Below the pieces are notes generated by a model. The model worked only from the letters and a program-made list of their open reading frames with translations. It did no database searches and was not told the DNA's origin. The translations under genes were made by a program, and so were the position numbers. A DNA stretch of 64,000 nucleotides, from positions 62,001 through 126,000 of the forward strand of contig JAFGQZ010000046.1 of assembly GCA_016935435.1 (NCBI GenBank). Reading direction: 5' to 3'. The DNA is from Bacteroidales bacterium. GTDB lineage: Bacteria; Bacteroidota; Bacteroidia; Bacteroidales; UBA10428. This document shows positions 54,865-64,000 of this stretch, in pieces (within the stretch, counting starts at the first letter, position 1; each line of letters begins with the position of its first letter).

Positions 54865-56412
54865 TTAGTAACCTGGGTTTTGAGGGAATGTTCCCATCAA
54901 ATCGATCTGGCTTTGTGGAATAGGTAAACGTACCTGATAGGGGTACATTGGCTCAGCGACCTGATTGGTTGAATTAGAGCCATACCTGTAATGCAGGTTT
55001 TGCCTTTCGACCAATAAACCCAATCGTTTCAATAAAAACCAGCGGTTTTTTTCAAAGGCCAACTCTCTGGCCGATTCCTCGAGGTAAGTATCCAGGTCGA
55101 ATGATGTAAAGTCGGGTACTCCGGCCCTGAACCGTACCAGGTTAATATATTCCAATGCTTTTTTGTTGAGAGGATTTTCATTATCGTGCCTCCAGTGAGC
55201 TTCAGCACCCAATAACAGGGTTTCTGCAAAACGGTAGTACATGTTTGGTTTGAAGCTGTTATCGGCAAATAAGTCTTTTCCTGCGTCGTAGTACTTTTTT
55301 AAGCTCCAATGATAACGTCTGAAATCGTCGTCGTACGATTCCGCAGGGAGGGGTTCACCATAATTTGGTTTGTCGGGATTATTAACAATAAGGGTTAGTG
55401 GAAAATAATACGTTTCGAACCGTTTATCGTGTTCACGGTCGTATAACGACATTAAATAATCGTTCGGATACGACCAGCCTAACGATTGCCCGCCCAGTTC
55501 GGCACTTCGTATCATTTCGCCGCTGGAAAGCTCGTACGAGCGGCAATTAAACACGCTGCCAATCCAACATCCGCCACCGCCGGCCCAAACTTCCCTTCCT
55601 CCCAATATCTCATCGCGCTGGTAAACAAATAGTGCCTCGGCATGGTTTAAATTTTGGCCAAATACTTCAGTAATATTAGGCAATAAATGGTGTGTGCCAT
55701 TTTCAACAATAGCATCGAATTGTTCAACTGCCTCTGCCCATTTTCCCTGCCACATTGCACTTTTTCCCCTGATGTGGCGCACAACGCCTTGTCCGTACCT
55801 TCCGGCAGGAACTTTCCAATCCAGATGAGCAATAGCAAAATCGAGGTCAGCATCAATTAATTTAAATACTTCTTTAGGGTCTGCCGGTGAATAAACTACT
55901 GAATCAAATATATTACCAGGGGTAGTTGCAATGGTATCCAGAACAATGTTATCGTACATCTGTAAAAGATCCAGATATAATTCTGCCCTTATTGCGCGTG
56001 CCTGGGCTACCAGTTTATCCTTTTCTGCCTTGTTCATATTAATAGCCGTGGCACTAGAAATAATGGCATTGGCCCTGTCGATAATCTGATAGGGCAGGGT
56101 CCATTTTATGGATGGAAAAGAAGCGGCAGTATGGTTATCGCGATAGGGCCTGTGCCAGGTCCTGGTCAATCCTAAATCGTCTGCCACATAAAAGAATATG
56201 TTTGCCTTTAGTGTATCATCATCACCACTGGGGAAGTTATTGGTACGTTGAAGGTTATATAATGCATTTACCCCAACTTCTAACCCGCCGGGGGTTGTAT
56301 AGATATAATCTACCGTGATTTCATCAATAGGTTCTTCTGTAAGGAATTTTTCGCAAGAGGTACCCAAAAGCATTACACCCATTGCTATTATTATGTTATT
56401 TAATCTTTTCAT
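54865..56412 (-). CDS. SusD/RagB-family outer membrane glycan-binding lipoprotein
   Basis: Lid of the SusCD nutrient importer. 515 residues, lipoprotein signal LLGTSC (Cys20) followed by EKFLTEEP. TPR-type helices such as AEKDKLVAQARAIRAELYLDL and the C-terminal QVRLPIPQSQIDLMG are family traits. It starts 62 bases after susC; same transcript. Confidence 0.93.
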   Translation of the reverse strand: MKRLNNIIIAMGVMLLGTSCEKFLTEEPIDEITVDYIYTTPGGLEVGVNALYNLQRTNNFPSGDDDTLKANIFFYVADDLGLTRTWHRPYRDNHTAASFPSIKWTLPYQIIDRANAIISSATAINMNKAEKDKLVAQARAIRAELYLDLLQMYDNIVLDTIATTPGNIFDSVVYSPADPKEVFKLIDADLDFAIAHLDWKVPAGRYGQGVVRHIRGKSAMWQGKWAEAVEQFDAIVENGTHHLLPNITEVFGQNLNHAEALFVYQRDEILGGREVWAGGGGCWIGSVFNCRSYELSSGEMIRSAELGGQSLGWSYPNDYLMSLYDREHDKRFETYYFPLTLIVNNPDKPNYGEPLPAESYDDDFRRYHWSLKKYYDAGKDLFADNSFKPNMYYRFAETLLLGAEAHWRHDNENPLNKKALEYINLVRFRAGVPDFTSFDLDTYLEESARELAFEKNRWFLLKRLGLLVERQNLHYRYGSNSTNQVAEPMYPYQVRLPIPQSQIDLMGTFPQNPGY

Positions 56413-56474
56413 CTTCTTTATTTTTTTGATATGAACTATAGAAAAGGTCTTTTGCCTGATTATCTGTTTTTATA

Positions 56475-59465
56475 TTAAAAAGCTGCCTGTATTCCAATAA
56501 CAATTGAAATGGCTTCGGGATATTCGTTTGGCTCCTTTTCCGGACTGTAAGACTGAAACCTTGTATAGGTGTACAGGTTATGTCCTGTACAATAAATTCG
56601 TAAATTCTCTGTCTTGATTTTTGACAACAGGTTTTCAGGTAAGGTATATCCAAAGGTAATATTCTGAAGACGGATAAATGAAGCATCCTGAAGGCCCATT
56701 GTCCATATATACCGGGGATCGTTTGCGTTTGTGGGCCTTGGCCAGTTGCCCGAAGGATTTTCGGGTAACCAGTAATCTTGTTTCACACCATTTAAAACCC
56801 CTCGTAACGATCCTCCCTGGCTGTATCCGTATAAATATGGGTTATTTTTAATAACACCTTGAACCGTTAATACATCAAATGCAAAATCAATATTTTTATA
56901 GTTAATTTCGAAATTAAAAGAACCAAACCAATCGGGATCCCTTTTAGTAAGCACATTATCATCTGCATTTAATATACCGTCATCGGGGTAACGATCGTAT
57001 AGTTTAATATCGCCGGGTTTACTTTCGGGCTGGTGAGAATGAATTATATCTTCTCCCTCCTGGAATATTCCAACCGGCTTATATTGGTAGTAAACATCTA
57101 TGGGTTGCCCGATAAACCATCTGTTTGCCAGGTCATCATCTTCGATGCCGTCTTCATCTTCGTCTTTTCCATACAGACTTATTATTTTATTCTTATTCTG
57201 AGAAACTGAAAAACCGGCATTAATGGATAATTCCCTTTTACTCACAATTACTCCATTCATATTTAATTCGAAGCCTTTATTCTCGATTTCCCCAAGATTT
57301 GTTCTCATGCGTGAATACCCCGATGCAGCATTCAGTGCCTGGTTTACCAAAAGGTCTTTAGTTCGCGTGTTATAAACTTCCAGAGTTCCGCTTAACCGGT
57401 TTCGCCATAAACCATAATCGATGGCCACATTCAGTATAGTTGAAGTTTCCCATTTTAAATTTGGGTTTGGTAGAAAACTGCCCGGAACGTATCCGAGGGT
57501 TTTTGAGCCGTCGAAAATATAATCGCGTTGTATGGCAGTACTTTGGCTTTCATACGGATTTATACCTTCGTTGCCGACACTTCCATAACTGCCACGCAGT
57601 TTAAGGTTGCTAATCAGTTCAATATTTTCAGCAAAGCTTTCGCGGTAAATATTCCAACCCAGAGCAACCGAAGGAAAATACCCCCATTTATTGTTAGCGC
57701 CGAACACAGTAGAACCATCGGCCCTTGCAGAGGCTGTCAGGTAGTATTTACTGTCGTAGTCATATTGAATACGGCCAACAAACGACACCAAACCCCGGCG
57801 ATATGCCTCTATAATTGGGGTGTTTCTTGCAGCTGCTTCTAAACCATAAATGCCCAGAAGATCGTTTGGAAAGTCGGTAGATTCGTTTCGAAAGGAGGAA
57901 ACTTTTTTCTCGCTTGCACTTTGCACAAAGGTTATTCCCAAATTATGTTTTTGTAAATGCGCTTCATACGTAAATATATTCTCCAATTGCCATTCAACAT
58001 TATCGCCAAATTGCATGCTTCCTTGTCCCTTTTCTCCTGATTGGACCCCCCATAGCGATTCAGAACTGGAATAGGAACTTCCTTTTCGGTTCCATGAACG
58101 GCGACTTGCATTTAAACGGTATTTAAAACCTTTAATGGGCATAATATCTACGAACAAATTCATGATATCATTTCTATCCTCCAGCAGGTTAGTTGTTTCA
58201 TTTATATCCAGTAATGGATTAAAACTCTCCTGTACCCCGGTAGGATAAAGACGATAGGTTCCATCATCGTTATATATTTTTCCTAGAGGCGAGGTTGTTA
58301 TAGTTCTTTGTAATGTTCCACCTGTCCCAGGATCGTCGTTTTTCGACAACTGCCACGATGTATTTGCACCAAAAGACATCCATTCTGTAACTTTCTGGTC
58401 GATATTAAGGCGGATTGAAAACTTTTTATAATTGGTACCTGGAACAACTCCTTCCTGGTCTAAATAATTCAGGCTTGAAAATATTTTAGTAGAACTTGTA
58501 CCTGTTGATAAACTCAGGTTATGGTTTTGAATTGGGGCAAGTTGTAAAACTTCTTTCTCCCAGTCTATAAATTCTCCTCCAGCTAAAACTTCCTGTTCTA
58601 TTTCTGTAAAAATATCTTCATCGGCCAAATAGGTATTGTTATTGTCTGTTCGGTAGGCTTCTCTTTTAAGTTGGGCAAATTCTTCACCGCTATATACCTT
58701 AAAATTTCGTTTTACGGTTTGCATGCCGTAATAACCAGAGTAGTTGACTTTTGCTTTACCTTCTGCGGCCCGTTTTGTAGTTATCAGAATTACGCCATTC
58801 GAGGCCCTGGCGCCATAAATTGCCTGGGAGGCTGCATCTTTTAAAACTTCAAGTGAAGCAATGTCATTTGGGTTGATATCGTTAATATTTTCAACCGGTA
58901 CCCCATCGGCAATTATAATAGGGTTACTGTTTGGAATTGATATTGTGTTTTTTCCGCGAATCAGAATATTGGAAGAACCACCAGGTCCGGCATCACCAAG
59001 AGTAATATAAACACCGGTTGCTTTACCTCTAAGCATTTCGCCAACATCTGCCGTGGGAACCTTAATCATCGATTCTGGTTTTATTGTTACTACCGAACTA
59101 ATTATATCACTTTTTGCCTGGGTTCCATATCCAATAACAACAACATCGTCTATACCAATAATATCGGGAATTAAGGTTAAATCAACAGTTGTTTGATCTT
59201 CAATAACAACTTCTTCAACTAAAAATCCAATAAATGAAAATACCAGAGTATTTCCTTTGTCGGCCTTTAGTGTGAAATGGCCATCTTTATCGGTAATGGT
59301 GCCCGATGTTGTACCTTTAATTAAAATTGTAACCCCTGGCAATGGTTCTCCATTATTATCAGTTACCCTTCCTTTAATGTCTGAATTTTGGGCATTTACG
59401 CCTGAAATTAACAGACTTAATAGCATTAGTATGAGAACTTGCTTTGTAAATAGTTTAGATTTCAT
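56475..59465 (-). CDS. SusC/RagA-family TonB-dependent outer membrane transporter
   Basis: Imports oligosaccharides through a TonB-gated barrel with SusD as lid. 996 residues: signal peptide 1-26, a carboxypeptidase-regulatory-like (DUF4480-type) domain with DNNGEPLPGVTILIKGTTSG, plug with VVVIGYGTQAKSDIISSV, and a barrel to the C-terminal LRIYCTGHNLYTYT and FQSYSPEKEP. A promoter and repeat-rich region precede it. First gene of the PUL operon. Confidence 0.96.
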   Translation of the reverse strand: MKSKLFTKQVLILMLLSLLISGVNAQNSDIKGRVTDNNGEPLPGVTILIKGTTSGTITDKDGHFTLKADKGNTLVFSFIGFLVEEVVIEDQTTVDLTLIPDIIGIDDVVVIGYGTQAKSDIISSVVTIKPESMIKVPTADVGEMLRGKATGVYITLGDAGPGGSSNILIRGKNTISIPNSNPIIIADGVPVENINDINPNDIASLEVLKDAASQAIYGARASNGVILITTKRAAEGKAKVNYSGYYGMQTVKRNFKVYSGEEFAQLKREAYRTDNNNTYLADEDIFTEIEQEVLAGGEFIDWEKEVLQLAPIQNHNLSLSTGTSSTKIFSSLNYLDQEGVVPGTNYKKFSIRLNIDQKVTEWMSFGANTSWQLSKNDDPGTGGTLQRTITTSPLGKIYNDDGTYRLYPTGVQESFNPLLDINETTNLLEDRNDIMNLFVDIMPIKGFKYRLNASRRSWNRKGSSYSSSESLWGVQSGEKGQGSMQFGDNVEWQLENIFTYEAHLQKHNLGITFVQSASEKKVSSFRNESTDFPNDLLGIYGLEAAARNTPIIEAYRRGLVSFVGRIQYDYDSKYYLTASARADGSTVFGANNKWGYFPSVALGWNIYRESFAENIELISNLKLRGSYGSVGNEGINPYESQSTAIQRDYIFDGSKTLGYVPGSFLPNPNLKWETSTILNVAIDYGLWRNRLSGTLEVYNTRTKDLLVNQALNAASGYSRMRTNLGEIENKGFELNMNGVIVSKRELSINAGFSVSQNKNKIISLYGKDEDEDGIEDDDLANRWFIGQPIDVYYQYKPVGIFQEGEDIIHSHQPESKPGDIKLYDRYPDDGILNADDNVLTKRDPDWFGSFNFEINYKNIDFAFDVLTVQGVIKNNPYLYGYSQGGSLRGVLNGVKQDYWLPENPSGNWPRPTNANDPRYIWTMGLQDASFIRLQNITFGYTLPENLLSKIKTENLRIYCTGHNLYTYTRFQSYSPEKEPNEYPEAISIVIGIQAAF

Positions 59466-59580
59466 AAATTGATATGTTTGATTTCTAATAGTTAGTTTTC
59501 TATTTTATAGTTGATTTAGTAATAAGCTTGATAGTGATTATTAATAAAAATGCTATCAAATTGGGCATAACCAACCAATA

Positions 59581-59609
59581 CAAACATATAAAGTAAAGTG
59601 CCGGGCAAA
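59581..59609 (-). promoter_or_regulatory. Promoter of the susC-susD PUL operon
   Basis: TTTG (59606-59609) and TATGTTTG (59581-59588) on the minus strand, 17 bases apart, a good Bacteroidota -33/-7 pair. The leader would be about 110 bases. Confidence 0.65.
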
Positions 59610-59618
59610 GAATGTGGC

Positions 59619-59668
59619 TGTTACAGTTAGGCACAATAAATGTTACCAACAGCAGGTTAACTGTAACA
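59619..59668. promoter_or_regulatory. Candidate hybrid two-component operator upstream of susC
   Basis: TGTTACAGTTA (59619-59629) and TAACTGTAACA (59658-59668) form a perfect 11-base inverted repeat with 28 bases between. TGTTAC recurs at 59641-59646, 22 bases from the first copy (about two helix turns). The cluster lies 10 bases upstream of the -33 box, where AraC-type activator domains usually bind. Confidence 0.6.
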
Positions 59669-59715
59669 TAAGACCACTACAAATGTATCAACCGTAAAGT
59701 TTCACCAAAATTTCA

Positions 59716-62700
59716 CTATTCTTTTTGGGAATTCATAAAGTTTGACGCATATTCTGACGGGGTCATGCCAAACTGCGATTTGAAACAAATCCGGAAGTAG
59801 TCGGCATTTTCAAAACCGACCATATTATGAATCTCTTTAATGCTAAGTTTATTTTTTTGGAGCAGGATGGCCGCTCTTTTTAACCGGATGCTCCGTATAA
59901 AATCAACGGCGGTTAAATTTGTAAGTGCTTTAATTTTTCGATAAAAATGTACACGGCTTAATCCAAGTTCTTTGCTTAAAGTCTCAACATTTATCGAAGA
60001 ATCTTCGATATGTTCGGTTATGAAATCCACAGCTTTTTTAAGAAATCGCTCATCTACCGAAGTAACAGTAACATCTTTTGGCTCTAATATTGCCTGTCGG
60101 GCATAATAGCTCCGTAACATATCGCGTTGCCGTATTAAGTTTTTTACCCGTATAATAAGGTATTCGGCACTAAAAGGTTTGATAATGTACTCGTCGGCAC
60201 CGGTTTCAATGCCTTCGTATTTAAACGTGAGTGTTGGCCTGGCCGATAAAAGAATTACCGGGATATGACTTGTCCGAACATCGGTCTTTAACTTCGAACA
60301 AAGCTCAATACCATCCATTTCCGGCATCATAACATCACTGATAATCAAATCCGGTACAATATCAATTGCTTTTTCCCAACCTGATTTCCCATTCCCGGCC
60401 TCCTCGACGATGTAATTTTCCCTGAACAAATCCCGTATAAACTGCCTTACTTCAATGTTGTCCTCAATTACAAGCAATGTCTGTTTTTCAATATCAGAAA
60501 CCTTTGGAAGTATGCTTTTTGATTCTTCCGTTTCAAAAGTCATTACTTTCTCCCTTACCAGCAAATCCTGGGTGTATAAAGAGAGCGTGTCGCTGTTTTT
60601 AAAGTTGTGGTTAATTTCATCTTCACTAAGATGTGCTTTCCCCATCGGTATGCTCACGATAAATTTGGTATTGCCCAGCTTAGGATTATCAGGGTCAATA
60701 ATACTTTCAACTTCAATATTGCCTTTATGCAGTTGTACCAATCGCCTGGTTAATTCCAGTCCAACACCTGTTCCAACTTCCTCGGCTGTCACATAGGAAT
60801 CTTGTTTCTTACTATAAAACCTGTCAAAAATAAGGTCTAAGTCTTCTTTATGAATACCTTTTCCACTATTAGAAATGCAGATTTCGGCAAAATCATTTAC
60901 TTTTTTAAACAGGGAAAGCGAATCGATCAATTCAGGTTGCCTTATTTTTAAGCTTATAACTATATTTCCCCTATCGGGTGTATTTTTAAATGCGTTAGAC
61001 AATAAATTATATATTACACTTTCCATTTTATCGCGGTCGAACCATAAGAAAAGCGGTTCAATGGCTGGCACGAACTTAAAATTAATATCCCGCGATTTTG
61101 CCACCTCGTTGTATGCCAAACTTATTTCCTTCAAAAAAAGTACAAAATCTCCTTCAGCTGCTTGTAGTTTATCGTGACCAGTTTCGAGTTTACGTAAGTT
61201 AAGTACCTGGTTGATTAATTGCATCATACGGTTACCGTTCCGACGAATTATGAGTAACTGACGGTTTACTTCTTCGTTAATACCTTTGTTAAGCATAATT
61301 CTTTCGAGAGGGGCCAGAATTAGTGTCAGAGGGGTCCTTAACTCGTGTGAAACGTCGATGAAAAAACGAATTTTCGACTCATGCAATTCTAATTCCTGTT
61401 CACGCTTAAAGTGTTCCATGGAAAGCGAATGCTTTAGATTAGCCCACTTTTGCGAATAGTAAAAAATAATATAAAAAAGAACTAATAGTAATAACCCATA
61501 AAAAATATATGCCCACCAGGTTAACCACCAGGGAGGGAGAACAATAATTTCTAACGATTTATATTCGTTTCCCCAATTTGTATTATTGCTACTTGCCTGG
61601 ATTTGGAGTTCATGCTTTCCAACAGGTAAATAAGTGAAATTTATAGCCCTTTGTTGATCGAGGTTTATCCACATTTTATCCGGGCCGGCAATTTTGTATC
61701 TGTAATAAGTAGCTGTCGGGTCGATAAAATTGATACCTGCAAACCGCAGATATATATTCCGTTCCTTATAGGTTAGTACAAGTTGGTGAACATCGTTAAT
61801 AAGTTGATTGTTCGGCAAATTATAGTTTTGAGGCATACCGGATTCATATATTACTTTGAATTCAGATAATACAACAGGAGGGTAGTAGCTTAATTTTTCA
61901 ATTTGCCGTGGATAAACAATGTTGATACCGTTAATTCCTCCAAATAATATTCTGCCCGAACTGGTTTTTAAAGCACTGCCTTTTTCGAATTGCTTGCCCT
62001 GTAAACCATGAGCCTCGGTGAAATCGACAGAGCTAATTTTTGGGGATCCATTTTCCGAAAATGAAAATTTTAATTTTGAAATGCCCTTGTTGGTCGAAAT
62101 CCATAGAAAGCCATTTTCATCTTCAACTATAGCGTTTATGGTATTATCGCTTAATCCGTTGTTTTTGTTGAACCAATATACTTTTTCCGATAGTATTAGC
62201 ATAATTCCGGAACCTTGAGTGGCAATCCAAAGCCTATTCGACGAATCTTCGGTTATATAATTTATATATTTTAATTGGTCGTTTATGTTTTGTGTAAGCC
62301 GTGAAATATCTATTGGTTCTTTAGTTTTACTATCGATACAGCGCAAACCATAACGTTCTCCAATCCACAATCGCCCACTGGAATCTTCAAAAATTGCATC
62401 TACAATTTTCCCGGCAGCCGGAATTGAGGTAAACCTGTTGGTGTTTGGATTAAACAGTTGAAAAACACCTCCATTCATACCTATCCATACCATGCCGTTT
62501 TTATCGACATGAACCGCATGGACCTGGTTAAAATTCAGTGAATTCGGGTTCTGGGCATCATGAAAAAAATTGGTGAAAGTTTTGGTTTTACAGTTGTAAA
62601 AATTTAAGCCATTATATGTACCTATCCAAAGGTTCCCGGTTTTGTCGGCAGATATGCATTTGGTAATATTACTTGAAATGGAATTATTACCATTACTTGT

Positions 62701-63891
62701 GAAATTTGTAAACCGATTCTCTTCTACATTCCAATAACTTAGTCCGCCAGAACCTGTCGCAATCCAGATATTTTGGTTCTCATCTTCTACAAACCCCGAT
62801 ACAACGTTACTTTTGAGTCCGTTTGCAACCCCTAATATACTTTCAAGGTGCTGGAATAGATTGTTTTGAGGATTGTAATAGTTTAATCCTTCGGTATAAG
62901 TTGCAAGCCAGTATCCTCCAAAATGGTCTTTAATTATATCGTGGATAGAACTATTGGAGATACCCTCAGGTTGATCAATAGAGAAAGTACTATTTGTTAT
63001 TTTTCCATCTGAGTCTAATTTTGCCAAACCATCCAGTGTTGCCAACCATATCCTGTCGCCATCAACAAGGATTTTTCTAACTGAATTTGATACTAACCCG
63101 TCATTAACTTTATTAAAAACTTTAGCAATTTCAACTATACCATTCGAAAGAAAAAAGGAAAAAACGCCATGTTTTTCTGTGGCAATCCACATTTGCCCAT
63201 TCTTGTTTTCTTTAATATCCCTGATTTCAAACAGCTCGGAGCTTTTGTGCCCCGGGTCAAAGTCAATTCGAATAAAAGATTCCTTATCCTTTATGTATAA
63301 TCCGGCCAAAGTTCCTATCCACAGTCTGTTCCGATTATCGTGGAAAAGTGTAACTATATTGTTAATACTTGTTGATGAATCGGACAAAAGGATATGCTCA
63401 AATCTGTCGTTTTTCGGATTGTATTTATTTATTCCATACGAAGTTCCTATCCAAAGACACCCTTCGGTATCCTCACTTATGCACTTCACATATTCGTTAC
63501 TTAAACCGGTAGAATTTTTGGTTGCAAGGTATTGATGAAAATTATTTTTGGCCCGGTTATATTTATTGAGGCCTTTTGCTGTACCTACCCAAATTTCGTG
63601 GTTGGCAGTTTCATAAATACAGTTAATATGACTATGCGATAAGCTTAACGAATCGTTGATATCGTGTTTGTAAATCTCAAAATCCAGACTATTATACTTA
63701 TTGAGGCCATCGCGGGTACCAATCCAAAGAAACTGTTCGTGGTCCTGAATTACGCACAACACCGAATTGTAAGAAAGCCCGGCGTGCATATCAATTTTCT
63801 GAAACCGTATTGTTTCCTCACTAAAAGACGAAAACAATAAGATTGAAACTAATGAAATTAGTGGCCAAACAAGACGAAAAGTGTATTTCAA
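59716..63891 (-). CDS. Hybrid two-component system protein (HTCS), xylan-PUL regulator
   Basis: Complete one-protein sensor and transcription factor. 1391 residues: signal-like N-terminus; about 14 propeller blades with W-IGT-GLN-Y patterns; Y_Y_Y domain to ~785; membrane helix at about 788-812 (WAYIFYGLLLLVLFYIIFYY); HisKA with SHELRTPLTL (His849); ATPase with LLSNAFKNTP and GTGVGLELTRRL; receiver with ISDVMMPEMDG (acceptor Asp1186) and LLSARPT...KPF; and an AraC-type double HTH (about 1285-1391) ending GFENADYFRICFKSQFGMTPSEY. All key residues are present. It lies just upstream of the susC operon on the same strand, and the repeat cluster at 59619-59668 is its likely target. Confidence 0.95.
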   Translation of the reverse strand: MKYTFRLVWPLISLVSILLFSSFSEETIRFQKIDMHAGLSYNSVLCVIQDHEQFLWIGTRDGLNKYNSLDFEIYKHDINDSLSLSHSHINCIYETANHEIWVGTAKGLNKYNRAKNNFHQYLATKNSTGLSNEYVKCISEDTEGCLWIGTSYGINKYNPKNDRFEHILLSDSSTSINNIVTLFHDNRNRLWIGTLAGLYIKDKESFIRIDFDPGHKSSELFEIRDIKENKNGQMWIATEKHGVFSFFLSNGIVEIAKVFNKVNDGLVSNSVRKILVDGDRIWLATLDGLAKLDSDGKITNSTFSIDQPEGISNSSIHDIIKDHFGGYWLATYTEGLNYYNPQNNLFQHLESILGVANGLKSNVVSGFVEDENQNIWIATGSGGLSYWNVEENRFTNFTSNGNNSISSNITKCISADKTGNLWIGTYNGLNFYNCKTKTFTNFFHDAQNPNSLNFNQVHAVHVDKNGMVWIGMNGGVFQLFNPNTNRFTSIPAAGKIVDAIFEDSSGRLWIGERYGLRCIDSKTKEPIDISRLTQNINDQLKYINYITEDSSNRLWIATQGSGIMLILSEKVYWFNKNNGLSDNTINAIVEDENGFLWISTNKGISKLKFSFSENGSPKISSVDFTEAHGLQGKQFEKGSALKTSSGRILFGGINGINIVYPRQIEKLSYYPPVVLSEFKVIYESGMPQNYNLPNNQLINDVHQLVLTYKERNIYLRFAGINFIDPTATYYRYKIAGPDKMWINLDQQRAINFTYLPVGKHELQIQASSNNTNWGNEYKSLEIIVLPPWWLTWWAYIFYGLLLLVLFYIIFYYSQKWANLKHSLSMEHFKREQELELHESKIRFFIDVSHELRTPLTLILAPLERIMLNKGINEEVNRQLLIIRRNGNRMMQLINQVLNLRKLETGHDKLQAAEGDFVLFLKEISLAYNEVAKSRDINFKFVPAIEPLFLWFDRDKMESVIYNLLSNAFKNTPDRGNIVISLKIRQPELIDSLSLFKKVNDFAEICISNSGKGIHKEDLDLIFDRFYSKKQDSYVTAEEVGTGVGLELTRRLVQLHKGNIEVESIIDPDNPKLGNTKFIVSIPMGKAHLSEDEINHNFKNSDTLSLYTQDLLVREKVMTFETEESKSILPKVSDIEKQTLLVIEDNIEVRQFIRDLFRENYIVEEAGNGKSGWEKAIDIVPDLIISDVMMPEMDGIELCSKLKTDVRTSHIPVILLSARPTLTFKYEGIETGADEYIIKPFSAEYLIIRVKNLIRQRDMLRSYYARQAILEPKDVTVTSVDERFLKKAVDFITEHIEDSSINVETLSKELGLSRVHFYRKIKALTNLTAVDFIRSIRLKRAAILLQKNKLSIKEIHNMVGFENADYFRICFKSQFGMTPSEYASNFMNSQKE

Positions 63892-63914
63892 AATACAAAT
63901 TTTTAGGTATAAAG

Positions 63915-64000
63915 TTAAAGAAATAAATAATTAGTGAATTTTGCAAAAGAGGAGCTTTCGGTAAAACTTTCAGCCCTGAAAAAGAATTCCTGATCGATGT
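63915..64000 (-). CDS. Possible C-terminus of a gene cut by the right edge
   Basis: A minus-strand frame entering from base 64000 ends at a stop at 63915-63917, 23 bases before the HTCS start. Its last residues include EFFFRAESFTESSSFAKF. The spacing suits an operon partner, but 28 codons are too few to identify it and the frame could be chance. Confidence 0.35.
   Translation of the reverse strand, partial: IDQEFFFRAESFTESSSFAKFTNYLFL

Noticed and set aside
1-64000. CRISPR array, insertion sequence, prophage or rRNA
   Set aside because: No regular direct repeats with spacers, transposase, integrase, phage structural gene or rRNA-like sequence was seen. The 7-bp arrays have no spacers.

Overview
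The window comes from a Bacteroidota genome, most likely a marine or sediment Bacteroidales/Marinilabiliales-type organism. Evidence: a SusC/SusD pair, two-component sensors with a beta-propeller periplasmic half, type IX secretion sorting tails, Bacteroidota-type promoters (TTTG ... TAnnTTTG) and no clear Shine-Dalgarno sites. The genus cannot be named from sequence alone. No rRNA, tRNA, CRISPR array, insertion sequence or phage gene was found.

Layout. (1) 1-8.9 kb: a propeller sensor kinase running off the left edge, divergent from a two-gene glycan operon (GH92 mannosidase-like lipoprotein and a DUF4965/glutaminase-A-like protein). (2) 9-17.6 kb: a MORN-repeat protein, DNA polymerase IV, a tripartite RND efflux operon (adaptor, pump, TolC-like channel) and a divergent S24-type XRE regulator. 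(3) 18-26.5 kb: nitrogen-oxide and anaerobic redox block: radical SAM/SPASM protein, nrfH-nrfA with a NapH-like iron-sulfur membrane protein, a ferredoxin-type protein, Hcp and a cupin, and a Crp/Fnr regulator with a candidate operator. A 7-bp tandem repeat occurs at three places in this block only. (4) 26.5-35 kb: two different CPA2 antiporters, arginine decarboxylase, ArfB, a DUF3820 protein and a PurF paralogue without its catalytic cysteine. (5) 35.5-39 kb: peroxide and iron block: peroxiredoxin, bacterioferritin, catalase and PerR with a perfect 7-1-7 palindrome at its start. (6) 39-42.2 kb: a large type IX-secreted HExxH protein. (7) 42.4-48.6 kb: a nine-gene arsenic operon (arsR, thioredoxin, arsF, arsG, permease, arsC, arsM, acr3, TSUP transporter) with two matching ArsR-type operators. 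(8) 48.9-64 kb: a secreted five-repeat cadherin-like protein, a GH12 glucanase lipoprotein, then a xylan-type polysaccharide utilization locus: susC-susD-GH10-surface glycan-binding protein, governed by a complete hybrid two-component system.

How it works together: the two sugar loci pair surface capture and hydrolysis with a membrane sensor that reads glycan fragments. The Nrf/Hcp block reduces nitrite to ammonium and removes reactive nitrogen by-products, probably under the adjacent Crp/Fnr regulator. The arsenic operon covers arsenate reduction, methylation and several kinds of efflux. The peroxide block is probably a PerR regulon.

The most interesting observations are the Glu-to-Gln change at the presumed general acid of the GH92 enzyme, the cysteine-less PurF paralogue, the duplicated ArsR operator, the Crp/Fnr site placed at about -41.5, and the repeat cluster just upstream of the susC promoter.
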